Source of the DNA: an uncultured Pelagibacteraceae bacterium
Lineage (GTDB): Bacteria > Pseudomonadota > Alphaproteobacteria > Pelagibacterales > Pelagibacteraceae
Direction: 5' to 3'
Assembly (NCBI GenBank): GCA_902577075.1
Contig: CACGXV010000006.1
Coordinates: 1-64,000 of the forward strand
Length of the DNA: 64,000 bases
Positions 9,500-18,796 of the stretch are shown piece after piece. The notes under the pieces are model-generated. The model saw only the letters and a program-made list of their open reading frames with translations, was not told the origin of the DNA and ran no database searches. Position numbers and translations under genes: made by a program. The first letter of the stretch is position 1. Each line of letters begins with the position of its first letter.

Positions 9500-10210
9500 A
9501 TGACAACAAAAGATTTGCTTTGGAAGGAAATATACAATTCAATCAAAAGAGAAATTGTTTTAAATAAGTACAAAATTAATAAAAAGTTAGATTCTGAGAA
9601 TGACTATGCAAAACAATTTAATGTCAATAGACACACTATAAGAAGAGCTTTTAAAGAACTTAAAGATGATAATTTAATATATTCAAAAAGAGGTCTTGGA
9701 GTATTTGTTAAATCATCAAAAATTAATTACTCAATTAGTAAAAACGTACGATTTACCGAGAATATACTTCAAGAAAACCAATCTGTAAGAATTGAAATAA
9801 AGAGTTTTGATATTGCTGAATGCAATCCTTTTGAAAAAAAAGAACTCAATTTAAAAAAAAATGATAAAGTTACACGCATAAATAGCATAGGTTTTGTCAA
9901 CAAGTCACCTTCTGTTATAACCTTCAGATCAATTCCTTATACAAAATTTCCAAAATTTATTAATCTTTTTGTTAAAAAACAATCAGTAACAAAAGCTTTT
10001 AATTTATTGAATATCAAATCAATTAAAAGATCAAAAACTCTAGTCAATGCAGAAATTGCAGACAAAATAAAATCAAATTTATTAAATATAAATGAGGGTG
10101 AAGCATTATTAAAAACTACATCTGTTAATGTCGATTTTAAAAACAATCCTATAGAGTTAAGTGAAAGTCATTTTATTGGATCTAAAATTCAATTTTTAAT
10201 AAAAAATTAG
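9500..10210 (+). CDS. phnF: GntR/HutC-family transcriptional regulator of phosphonate genes
   Basis: wHTH LDSENDYAKQFNVNRHTIRRAFKELKDDNLIYSKRGLGVFV plus UTRA-like domain; divergent from phnG. Confidence 0.88.
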   Translation: MTTKDLLWKEIYNSIKREIVLNKYKINKKLDSENDYAKQFNVNRHTIRRAFKELKDDNLIYSKRGLGVFVKSSKINYSISKNVRFTENILQENQSVRIEIKSFDIAECNPFEKKELNLKKNDKVTRINSIGFVNKSPSVITFRSIPYTKFPKFINLFVKKQSVTKAFNLLNIKSIKRSKTLVNAEIADKIKSNLLNINEGEALLKTTSVNVDFKNNPIELSESHFIGSKIQFLIKN

Positions 10211-10317
10211 ATTTTCTACCTTAGGTTTAAATTTCATATAACTTAAACAAAATTTAAAAGATTCATTAATAATATTTTAACATTTATTAAAGATTAGAGG
10301 ATTAATAAATTCCTCAA

Positions 10318-11142
10318 ATGATTATAAAAAAAGTAAACAAATTTTTCGGTGATAATCATGCCGTTAAAAACGTTTCTTTTGAGGTTAACAAACCTCAAAT
10401 GATAGGAATCATAGGTAGATCTGGGGCTGGTAAATCAACATTACTAAGAATTATAAATCGACTCACTGACGCAACAGATGGGTCGATTGAAATTGAAGGT
10501 CAAAATATTCTAGATTTAAAAAGTAAGGAAAAGAGATCATGGCAAAGAAACTGTGCAATGATTTTTCAACAATTTAATTTAGTCCCACGATTAGATGTTC
10601 TAACAAATGTAATATTAGGCAGATTAAACTATCAGGGCTCATTTAGAGCATCTTTAAAAATGTTTTCTCGAGATGAAAGAGCTGATGCTCTGATTTTACT
10701 CAATAACTTAGGTATGGCTAACACTGCTCTCCAAAGAGCTGAAACATTATCTGGAGGTCAACAGCAACGTGTAGCTATATGCAGAGCTTTGATGCAAAAT
10801 CCTAAAATGATTTTAGCAGATGAACCAATTGCATCTTTAGACCCAATGAATGCAAGAATGGTAATGGAGTCATTAAGAAAAATTCATGATGAAAAAAATT
10901 TAACGGTCATTTCAAATCTTCATACACTTGATACAGCGAAAACTTATTGTGATCGAATTATTGGAATGAAAGATGGTGAAATAGTCTTTGATGATTTGCC
11001 TGAAAAATTATCTGATAAACTTGCAAGAGAAATTTATGGTGCAGAGGCTGATGAAGCTTTTGAACCACAAGTAACATCCACTGAGCTTAAAACAAAAAAA
11101 AAGATAAATGGAGATGTTGAGAAAGAATTTGCAACTGCATGA
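10318..11142 (+). CDS. phnC: Phosphonate ABC transporter ATP-binding protein
   Basis: [43 protein letters not shown]; followed by phnD and phnE. Confidence 0.94.
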   Translation: MIIKKVNKFFGDNHAVKNVSFEVNKPQMIGIIGRSGAGKSTLLRIINRLTDATDGSIEIEGQNILDLKSKEKRSWQRNCAMIFQQFNLVPRLDVLTNVILGRLNYQGSFRASLKMFSRDERADALILLNNLGMANTALQRAETLSGGQQQRVAICRALMQNPKMILADEPIASLDPMNARMVMESLRKIHDEKNLTVISNLHTLDTAKTYCDRIIGMKDGEIVFDDLPEKLSDKLAREIYGAEADEAFEPQVTSTELKTKKKINGDVEKEFATA

Positions 11143-11202
11143 GATCAATAACTCATCGTTACAAATAAGTCGTTAGACTAAAATTATAAAAAGGAGATAA
11201 TT

Positions 11203-12153
11203 ATGTTTAATAAACTAACAAGAGTTATTGCACTTTTGGCTATGGTGTTTTTTTCAACTCAAGCTAATGCAGTAACTTACACAGGTCCAAAAATGGACTT
11301 AAGTAAACACCAACCAGAATTTAGAGTTGGTTTTTTAGGTGACGAAGCAGCTCAAGATATTATAGCTAGAAATGAATGTTTCATGCCGTATATCGAAGCC
11401 GCTTATGGTGTACCTGCTAAATTCTTTACATTTAAAGATTACGCAGGAACAATGGAGTCGATGCTAGGTGGTAATCTAGATTACACATGGTTTGGTTCAT
11501 CCGGATATGCGGGTATGTATCTTAAAGATCCAACTGCAGTAGTACCAGTACTAACAAGAATGCAGCCAACAGGTGATATGGGTTACTACTCTGTTGCAGT
11601 AGCAACTAAAGCATCTGGAATTAAATCAATGGCAGATCTTAAAGGTAAATCTTTTGGTTGGGCTGACCCTAACTCTACATCAGGTTTTTTAATTCCTTCA
11701 ATTGAATTAAAGGCTATGGGTATGGACCCAGATACATATTTTTCAAAAACACAGTTTTCTGGAGGACATGAAAACAATGTATTAGCGGTAATGAATGGTG
11801 ATGTTGATGCTGGTGTAACATGGGTATCTGGTGTTGGTAGCTGGGAAGAAGGATATTCGTCAGGGAATTTAAGAAAAATGGTTGATAAAGGGATTTTAAA
11901 TATGGACGACATTGTTCAAATTTGGTCTTCAAAATTAATTCCTAATGGTCCAATTGTGATGCCTACTTTTTTACCTGTTAGAGCACACCAAGTAATGATT
12001 GGTTTAAAGCAATGGATACACGAGAACGATCCAAAATGTAGCGAAAACGTTGCAAACGGGATTGTAAAAAAATGGGTTCCGGTGGATCATTCTTTTTACG
12101 AATCAGTTGTAGCTGCAAGAAAAGCTAAAATTGAAGCGCAAAAAAATAATTAA
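11203..12153 (+). CDS. phnD: Phosphonate ABC transporter substrate-binding protein
   Basis: Signal peptide; PhnD-type motifs (RVGFLGDEAAQD, DYTWFGSSGYAGMYL, FGWADPNSTSGFLIP). Confidence 0.93.
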   Translation: MFNKLTRVIALLAMVFFSTQANAVTYTGPKMDLSKHQPEFRVGFLGDEAAQDIIARNECFMPYIEAAYGVPAKFFTFKDYAGTMESMLGGNLDYTWFGSSGYAGMYLKDPTAVVPVLTRMQPTGDMGYYSVAVATKASGIKSMADLKGKSFGWADPNSTSGFLIPSIELKAMGMDPDTYFSKTQFSGGHENNVLAVMNGDVDAGVTWVSGVGSWEEGYSSGNLRKMVDKGILNMDDIVQIWSSKLIPNGPIVMPTFLPVRAHQVMIGLKQWIHENDPKCSENVANGIVKKWVPVDHSFYESVVAARKAKIEAQKNN

Positions 12154-12166
12154 TTAAACCCCCTAT

Positions 12167-12210
12167 AATCAGAGGCAAAGACTGTAAATCTTTGCCTCTG
12201 ATTTATTTTT
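12167..12210 (+). terminator. Stem-loop between phnD and phnE (attenuator/terminator)
   Basis: AATCAGAGGCAAAGA-CTGTAAA-TCTTTGCCTCTGATT (15-bp perfect stem) followed by T-rich TATTTTT. Confidence 0.85.
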
Positions 12211-12217
12211 AAAAATT

Positions 12218-13072
12218 ATGACAAAAGCCTTACCTGCCAACCTAGAACAAATTGAAGTTAATTTAAAAAAATTAACAAACCAGAGAACTAGGTCCTCGCT
12301 ACTTGGAATTGCAATTCTAATATTAATTTTTTTTGGTGGTACCTTGGTATCGTTAGAAGCAAATGCAGGGTCTTTTGGAAGAGGTATAGCTAATTTTTTT
12401 AACTACCCTAGAGATTTATTTGTAGACACTTTTGAGATGGGATGGAAATATTGGCCAAGAGTTATTAAGTATATTCCTGAATTAATTATTACTTTAAATA
12501 TTGCTTTATTTTCAACTTCTATAGGTTTTATTTTAGCAATTATATTTGCAATTTTTTCAAGTAGGAATCTAATTAGAAACAAAAAAGTTATTCAATTTAC
12601 AAAATTTTTAATGGATGTGACAAGATCATTTCCAACATTAATAATAGCAATGGTGTTTTTATATCTAATGGGTAAATCATCTTTACCAGCTGTAATTGCT
12701 ATAACAATACATACTGCTGGAGCACTTGGTAAATTATTTACAGAGGCTATAGAAAATTGTGATGGAAAACCTATTGAAGGTTTAAGTTCTGTTGGTGCAA
12801 CTTGGACACAGAAGATAAGATTTTCAGTTCTTCCCCAGGTACTACCTTTGTTTTTAAGTTATGGAATATTGAGGTTAGAAATTAATGTTAGAGAATCTAC
12901 AATATTAGGTTTTGTTGGTGCAGGTGGAATTGGAGAAATGTTAGCGGCTCTAATTCAGTGGAATTATGGAGCTGATGTTTTAGCGTGTATGTTCTTACTG
13001 GTTGGTACGATAATTGCATTAGATTATTTGTCTGCATATTGGAGACATAAATTAATTGGAGCAAATCAATGA
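12218..13072 (+). CDS. phnE: Phosphonate ABC transporter permease 1
   Basis: PhnE motifs (DVTRSFPTLIIAMVF, HTAGALGKLFTEAIE, FVGAGGIGEML). Confidence 0.93.
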   Translation: MTKALPANLEQIEVNLKKLTNQRTRSSLLGIAILILIFFGGTLVSLEANAGSFGRGIANFFNYPRDLFVDTFEMGWKYWPRVIKYIPELIITLNIALFSTSIGFILAIIFAIFSSRNLIRNKKVIQFTKFLMDVTRSFPTLIIAMVFLYLMGKSSLPAVIAITIHTAGALGKLFTEAIENCDGKPIEGLSSVGATWTQKIRFSVLPQVLPLFLSYGILRLEINVRESTILGFVGAGGIGEMLAALIQWNYGADVLACMFLLVGTIIALDYLSAYWRHKLIGANQ

Positions 13073-14469
13073 GTTCTAGTTTAGCTATTCAAAGAGAAAA
13101 TATTCGTAAATTATTTCCTGACACATTTAAACAAGCCAGAAAGAGTAGATTAAGAGGCCAAATAATTTTTTTTCTCGTCTTAGTATATTTAATAGTAGGT
13201 TTTTTTACTTTAGATGTTGTTGATATCCCAAAAAAATGGAAACCACAAAATGCTGCTATGTTTGTCTTAGACACATATGCACACAAAGATCATGTAACAA
13301 TGAAATGGGAAAATCATGAGGATATTAAAATAGCTTTTGAAGGAAATTATAGAAGTGTTTATGGAAGAGATAATCTTGATAAATCAATTCCAGATTGGTT
13401 TTACAAAAATTCTGATAATGTTGGCAATGTAGTTGAGTTTAATAATAAAGGTAAGGCAATATTATACAAAGATAAAGTCGAGATTGTAAATTTTCCAAAA
13501 TATGAGAGAGATTTTACCATAAAATTAAATTCTAATGGTAAACCTTACCTTGTAGGTTCAGAGGATTTGGTCATAGAAGATTTAAAAGGTTTTAGAATCA
13601 CAGAAAATAGAGTTGAATTTAGACCAACTTTGTATGAGAGAATTCAAGTATATCCAAAAAAAGTTGAAATTCATCGTTACAGTATCGGATGGAAATATTT
13701 TTGGTTTGATTTCTCAAGTCCGTTAGAACCATATACCTTTTTCGAAGCACTAGGTTTGACTTTTTCTAAAGAAAGAGTTGTTCCTGAAATGTCTAATTTA
13801 AAACTTTTCTTAACAGAGATTAAGGATAATGAAGCATTTATGCACGGTAGAGTTTGGTGGGCAATGCTCGAAACAATAGTTATGGCTGTATTAGGGACAA
13901 TGTTTGCTACGGTAATGGCTCTGCCCTTGTCATTCCTTGCTGCATACAACGTTACACCTATTAAAGCTCTAAGATTTACGTTAAGAAGATTATTTGATAC
14001 TTTAAGAGGAATAGACTTTTTAATTTGGAGTTTAATATTTTTAAGAGCTTTTGGTCCAGGACCCTTCACTGGTATTTTTGCAATTGGTTTTACTGATACA
14101 GGTACTTTAGGTAAATTATATTCTGAAGCAATTGAAAATACTGAGAAGAAACAACAAGAAGGAGTTCAATCTACAGGGGCTAGCAAATTTCTACAACATA
14201 GATTTGGTATAATTCCTCAAATACTTCCAATTTTTGTATCTCAATCCTTATACTATTTAGAGTCAAATACTAGAGGAGCCGTAATAATAGGTGCAATGGG
14301 TGCAGGAGGAATTGGGTTACAATTTTTAGGTGCGCTAGCTACTGGAAATGATTTTGAAAATGTCGCCTACATGGCAATATTAGTTTTGGCTGTAGTAATA
14401 TTTATGGATAGATTATCTGCTTGGCTTAGAAGAATATTAATTGGATCAGATCAATTAATTGTAAGGTAA
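13069..14469 (+). CDS. phnE: Phosphonate ABC transporter permease 2 with long N-terminal extension
   Basis: C-terminal PhnE domain (DTLRGIDFLIWSLIFLRAFGPGPF, MGAGGIGLQFLGAL) preceded by about 230 aa; overlaps phnE1 by 4 bp. Confidence 0.9.
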   Translation: MSSSLAIQRENIRKLFPDTFKQARKSRLRGQIIFFLVLVYLIVGFFTLDVVDIPKKWKPQNAAMFVLDTYAHKDHVTMKWENHEDIKIAFEGNYRSVYGRDNLDKSIPDWFYKNSDNVGNVVEFNNKGKAILYKDKVEIVNFPKYERDFTIKLNSNGKPYLVGSEDLVIEDLKGFRITENRVEFRPTLYERIQVYPKKVEIHRYSIGWKYFWFDFSSPLEPYTFFEALGLTFSKERVVPEMSNLKLFLTEIKDNEAFMHGRVWWAMLETIVMAVLGTMFATVMALPLSFLAAYNVTPIKALRFTLRRLFDTLRGIDFLIWSLIFLRAFGPGPFTGIFAIGFTDTGTLGKLYSEAIENTEKKQQEGVQSTGASKFLQHRFGIIPQILPIFVSQSLYYLESNTRGAVIIGAMGAGGIGLQFLGALATGNDFENVAYMAILVLAVVIFMDRLSAWLRRILIGSDQLIVR

Positions 14470-14536
14470 ATAGAAAAAATACCTTTATCAAAAATTTTTC
14501 TAGAAATTTTAATTTAGGAATTTAAAAAGATAAAAA

Positions 14537-14965
14537 TCAATCTTTCCAGAATTTCCACCAAGGTTTTTCTTCCTTTGTTATTTCATTATTGTCAACAACA
14601 ACTTTAGTTATAGATGGATCCTCTCCATCTACTAATCCTGCTCTAGCAGTTGTTTTAGCGTCTTCTAATTTTAGTTTTGCCTCAAAAACTCTATTTTCAT
14701 TACACAATTTCATGCCCTCTTTCATTAATGCTTCTGCCTCAGATGCTTTTTCGGGACTAGATCTTGAAATATCATTTTTAACAGTGGCTCTTAACATAAG
14801 TACGCCAGGGTCTTCACAATTCCCTATTTCATTTTTAAATGTATCCTCAGTATTTTGTGAATAACTACTGCCGGCTTGTTGCTCTGTTATTTTAGCATGA
14901 TTTTCAGCTTGAGTAATAGAAATTGTGGATAAAGTTAATATAAATGAGATTAAGATTTTATTCAT
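14537..14965 (-). CDS. Secreted/periplasmic protein of unknown function
   Basis: Signal peptide MNKILISFILTLSTISITQA; no family recognised; C-terminus EKPWWKFWKD. Confidence 0.7.
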   Translation of the reverse strand: MNKILISFILTLSTISITQAENHAKITEQQAGSSYSQNTEDTFKNEIGNCEDPGVLMLRATVKNDISRSSPEKASEAEALMKEGMKLCNENRVFEAKLKLEDAKTTARAGLVDGEDPSITKVVVDNNEITKEEKPWWKFWKD

Positions 14966-14986
14966 AATAATCTATTAACTTACTTT

Positions 14987-15004
14987 TGTTAAAAAAATGT
15001 TAAA
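14987..15004 (-). promoter_or_regulatory. Candidate PHO (PhoB) box upstream of 14537..14965
   Basis: Plus strand TGTTAAA-AAAA-TGTTAAA, two perfect TRTTAMA heptamers at 11-bp spacing. Confidence 0.5.
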
Positions 15005-15019
15005 GAAATAAAAAAATTT

Positions 15020-16192
15020 GTGAAATATTTGTCTGCATTTTTAATAGGTATATCAGTTACCTTTTGTTACAGCAGTTGTATGTATCTGTTCTCAGCGTTG
15101 TTGCTAACTTGGGAAAATGAACTTAGTATCTCAAGGAATAATTTAACCTTTATTTATTCTCTAGGCTTAGTTGTGCATAGTTTACTTTTACCTTTTCTAG
15201 GTAAGATTGTAGATAGAAATCTAAGTTTTCCAATGATGTGGACCAGTCCTATACTGTTAGGACTAAGTGTAATTTATCTTTCATCAGTAGATACATATGG
15301 TGGATTTTTACTTGCTTGGATACTTGTCAGTGCAACCTCGGGTGGCTGTCTTTATACGATGCTTTTTAGTGTCATTACTATTAATTTAAAATCAAAGGCC
15401 AAAACATCTATTGCAATAATTACTTTATTTGCTGGATTTGCAAGCACATACACATTTCCTACTGCTACTTATTTAACAGAACAATATGACTGGAGGTTTA
15501 CTGTATTTATTTTTGGAATATTAAATATATTGATTAGTTCACCAGCTAATTATTTTGGTTTCAAAAATATAATTATAAAAGAATTTAAAAAAATTGAAAA
15601 GAAAACAGATCAAAATTCAAAGCTTAAAATAATACTTAAAGATTATAGATTTTGGTTATTTAGTTTTTCATTGTTTGTTATTGGATTTAATATTGGTGCT
15701 ATTACAACTCATGTAATTCCAATGTTGCAGGAAAAAGGGATGAGTCTATCCCAAGCTGTATTGACAGCATCTCTGTTTGGACCAGGACAAGTAATAGGTA
15801 GAATTTTAGTTATGATATATGGAGGTGATAAGTCAAATTTAAAATTATTTGTAATTTGTTTTTACTCGATGGTAGTTGGAATGATATTTTTATACTTTAT
15901 AAATATTAATCATTACTTAGCATTTTTATTTGTTTTATTTAATAGTTCAGCATATGGCAGTATGGCTATTTTAAAACCTTTGGTTCAAAATGATACTTTT
16001 GGCCAAAAAAACTTTGGCAATATTCATGGTATTTTAGCTTTGCAATATATGATTGGTAGTATTGCTGGTCCATGGATTGGTTCGTTGGTATGGAATGTAG
16101 GAGGATATGATTTGTTAATATTAGTATTTTTTGTTTTAGCAATATTTGGTAACTCGACAGCAATTTTTTTAAACAAAAAAAAGTTTATTTAA
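15020..16192 (+). CDS. MFS transporter
   Basis: 12-TM-like hydrophobic pattern, LPFLGKIVDR MFS loop motif; GTG start. Confidence 0.82.
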   Translation: MKYLSAFLIGISVTFCYSSCMYLFSALLLTWENELSISRNNLTFIYSLGLVVHSLLLPFLGKIVDRNLSFPMMWTSPILLGLSVIYLSSVDTYGGFLLAWILVSATSGGCLYTMLFSVITINLKSKAKTSIAIITLFAGFASTYTFPTATYLTEQYDWRFTVFIFGILNILISSPANYFGFKNIIIKEFKKIEKKTDQNSKLKIILKDYRFWLFSFSLFVIGFNIGAITTHVIPMLQEKGMSLSQAVLTASLFGPGQVIGRILVMIYGGDKSNLKLFVICFYSMVVGMIFLYFININHYLAFLFVLFNSSAYGSMAILKPLVQNDTFGQKNFGNIHGILALQYMIGSIAGPWIGSLVWNVGGYDLLILVFFVLAIFGNSTAIFLNKKKFI

Positions 16193-16736
16193 AGCTTCTC
16201 TCTACGTGTTTGTAAAAATAATTTATATTTGGAATTTCTAAATTTTCAATTTTAGCAAGATCATCATATTTTCTTAATCTAACTGCATCTTGCATAAAAG
16301 GTTGTTTAATAAATTCGTTTGCTTCCTCTTTGGAAAAACTTCCTCCTTGGACATCTAAACTTCGTTTTGAAGCAATAGATAAAGACTCATAATAACCTTT
16401 TTCACAATAAACCAAATATCTTTTAGCCGGAACATGTCCTTTAATTAATATTGTAACATCTTCTGGAAAAAATCTAGAAAGAAAAAGAGATCCTGAATTT
16501 TCATGCTTTTTATCTATTCCTTTTTTTATGGCTTCTTTGTCATTATTAATTAAGTGACCAATATCATGGAATAGGGCTGCAGTAATAAAAAAATGGTTTT
16601 CATTATTTTTTTTTGCCAATAATGCGCATTGAATTGCATGTTCTAGTTGTGAAACTTTTTCATTTCCATATTGTTTGTCTGATCCAATTTCTTCTATAAT
16701 TTTAAATAAATTGGCAATATTTGACATATTATCCAT
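16185..16736 (-). CDS. phnZ: HD-domain oxygenase, PhnZ-like (phosphonate-degradation-associated HDIG protein)
   Basis: YGNEKVSQLEHAIQCA, LFHDIGH, HENSGSLFL, IKGHVPAKRYLV, SLDVQGGSFS; Tyr-x2-Glu and diiron ligands positioned as in PhnZ. Confidence 0.83.
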   Translation of the reverse strand: MDNMSNIANLFKIIEEIGSDKQYGNEKVSQLEHAIQCALLAKKNNENHFFITAALFHDIGHLINNDKEAIKKGIDKKHENSGSLFLSRFFPEDVTILIKGHVPAKRYLVYCEKGYYESLSIASKRSLDVQGGSFSKEEANEFIKQPFMQDAVRLRKYDDLAKIENLEIPNINYFYKHVERSFK

Positions 16737-16757
16737 TATATTCTTTTAAATTAAAAA

Positions 16758-16775
16758 TGTTTCAGTTTTATTACA
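16758..16775 (-). promoter_or_regulatory. Candidate PHO box upstream of phnZ-like gene
   Basis: Plus strand TGTTTCA-GTTT-TATTACA; one mismatch to TRTTAMA-N4-TRTTAMA. Confidence 0.4.
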
Positions 16776-16834
16776 ATTTAGATTTAGTACTCATTAAGTA
16801 TAGAAAAAATATTTTATAGTAATAAAAGTTAAAA

Positions 16835-17290
16835 ATGAAAAAACTTTTATTTGTTTGTACTGGCAATTCTCACAGAAGCATATTGGCCGAAAGTGTAGTT
16901 AATAAATTTCATAAAAATAAATTTATTGGTTACAGTGCGGGTAGCAAACCATCTGGAATAATTAATAAATATGTCATTAAGTATCTAAATGAAAATAATT
17001 TTGATACAAAAAATCTGTCATCAAAAAACTTCAACAAATTCTTGAATGAGAAAACAACCTTTGATCAGGTATTTACTGTATGTAACAATGCTAGTAATGA
17101 AGTTTGTCCAGTCTGGCCATCCCCTGAAAAAATAGTTCATTGGGATATTGAAGATCCTGTTTATATCATTAATGAGTTAGAGAAGAGTGATAAACCAAAT
17201 AAAGAAGAGCTGATTTCAACAGAAATACATAAAACTTATTCCAATTTAGAAACAAGAATTAATGATTGGATAAAAAATTATGAAATATAG
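16835..17290 (+). CDS. arsC: Low-molecular-weight-phosphatase-type arsenate reductase
   Basis: CTGNSHRS P-loop (Cx5R) and redox pair VFTVCNNASNEVCPVWP typical of thioredoxin-type ArsC. Confidence 0.85.
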   Translation: MKKLLFVCTGNSHRSILAESVVNKFHKNKFIGYSAGSKPSGIINKYVIKYLNENNFDTKNLSSKNFNKFLNEKTTFDQVFTVCNNASNEVCPVWPSPEKIVHWDIEDPVYIINELEKSDKPNKEELISTEIHKTYSNLETRINDWIKNYEI

Positions 17291-17957
17291 TAAGTTTTTT
17301 CTTGGAGAGTTTATTGGTAGTTGTTTCCTTGTAATGATTATTGTTGGCTCAGGAATAATGGCTGAAAATCTTACAAATGACACAGGTATTATGCTTTTAG
17401 CCAATACTATAGCAACTGGCGCAGGACTTTTTGTGCTAATTACTGTTTTTAGTGATGTTTCAGGAGCACATTTTAATCCATTTGTAAGTCTAGCAATGTT
17501 TCTTACAAAAAAATTAAAAGGAAATTTATTACCCACATATATATCTGCGCAAATTTTAGGTTGTTTGTTAGGTGTAGCACTTGCCAATTTCTTTTTCGAA
17601 CATCAAATTTTTGAATTATCAACAAAATCAAGGGACGGAATAAATATATTTACATCTGAAATTGTAGCAACATTTGGATTGATACTGATAATTTTTGGAT
17701 CATTAAAGAAAGGAAGTGTGGTAGTGGCCTCATGTGTAGCTTTTTATATCACTGCTGGTTATTGGTTTACATCATCTACATCATTTGCAAATCCTGCTGT
17801 AGCAATAGCGAGAACATTTACAGAAAGTTTTACTGGAATTAATTATATGTATACTCCAGTTTATATATTAGCAGAAATTATCGGTGCACTTTTTGCTGTA
17901 TTTGTGGCTAAAAAAATGCTTTTCAATAACAGAACAAGAGATAAAACTATCTCGTAG
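17280..17957 (+). CDS. MIP-family aquaglyceroporin, AqpS-like
   Basis: MIP fold with first NPA-like motif SGAHFNPFVSLAMF and second SFANPAVAIARTF; overlaps arsC by 11 bp. Confidence 0.85.
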   Translation: MKYSKFFLGEFIGSCFLVMIIVGSGIMAENLTNDTGIMLLANTIATGAGLFVLITVFSDVSGAHFNPFVSLAMFLTKKLKGNLLPTYISAQILGCLLGVALANFFFEHQIFELSTKSRDGINIFTSEIVATFGLILIIFGSLKKGSVVVASCVAFYITAGYWFTSSTSFANPAVAIARTFTESFTGINYMYTPVYILAEIIGALFAVFVAKKMLFNNRTRDKTIS

Positions 17958-17958
17958 A

Positions 17959-17991
17959 AAAATTGAACCTATAAGATTTAAGGTCAATTTT
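17959..17991 (+). terminator. Possible terminator after aquaglyceroporin gene
   Basis: AAAATTGAACCT...AGGTCAATTTT imperfect stem-loop. Confidence 0.45.
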
Positions 17992-18067
17992 CTAAATCAG
18001 TTTTTAAAAAATTTATTGAATATTAAAGATTAAAATAATAATGAAGAATATCTATAAGTAAAAACTA

Positions 18068-18787
18068 TTACAGGCTAGAAGGATTAATACTTTCAAACTC
18101 CAGCATGTTTTTAAAGGTACACATTTCAGGTTTTGTGAAAGTAATTTTTGGAAATTTTTTAATAAAATCAGAGGATAATTGTTTATTAAATTTAATTAAA
18201 TTTTTTATTTCAGTCTCATTAAGTTGTCTCAAGATATAAGCTAATGTAACATGGAAAGTATATCTTTGATGATTTTCAAATTTAATTTTCAATAAATTAC
18301 TTAGTTCATCTCTACAATTTCTTAAAATTTTTTCGTCCTCCTCAGAAAAGGGTTCTAAAACAATGCTGTAACCACCAAAAAATGTTTTTAGTTTTAAATT
18401 GATTTCTTTTGGAAAATTATAGTTTTCAATTCTTTTATTTAATTGAATAGCTATATCTTTGTAATCCATATCAAGATCTATATCTGTTGGCCAATAATAA
18501 GTATTTTTTGTATTTAAATTACAACAGTCAAATAATGTCATATGAAAACTAGATGGAGGTAAATAGGAATAAGTTTTTTCAGGATTAAAATTTTCTAAAT
18601 TTTTTTGAAAACCAATAATTTGATCAGATAAATATGTATTAAGAGGAATATTACAAATTATTGTGCACCCTGGAAATGGTAAAGGTTTTCCTTTATCGTC
18701 AAATTTATTTTCTGCACCTTTTAAACTATACCCTCTAAGTTTACCTGCTAAAAATTGCTCTTGGTTATTAACTATATTTAAATCCAT
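18068..18787 (-). CDS. DUF1868-like 2H phosphoesterase family protein
   Basis: Two HxT motifs (SFHMTLFDCCN, TFHVTLAYIL), FPGCTIICNIP. Confidence 0.7.
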   Translation of the reverse strand: MDLNIVNNQEQFLAGKLRGYSLKGAENKFDDKGKPLPFPGCTIICNIPLNTYLSDQIIGFQKNLENFNPEKTYSYLPPSSFHMTLFDCCNLNTKNTYYWPTDIDLDMDYKDIAIQLNKRIENYNFPKEINLKLKTFFGGYSIVLEPFSEEDEKILRNCRDELSNLLKIKFENHQRYTFHVTLAYILRQLNETEIKNLIKFNKQLSSDFIKKFPKITFTKPEMCTFKNMLEFESINPSSL

Positions 18788-18796
18788 TAAAATAAA

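Noticed and set aside
10253-10290. TTAA-rich repeats upstream of phnC as a PHO box (ATTAATA-N4-TTTAACA)
   Set aside because: Only one heptamer fits the motif fully and spacing drifts between 10 and 12 bp in a very AT-rich stretch; not distinguishable from background.
13677-14069. 130-aa minus-strand ORF opposite phnE2
   Set aside because: Antisense shadow of a well-supported permease gene; no family signature.
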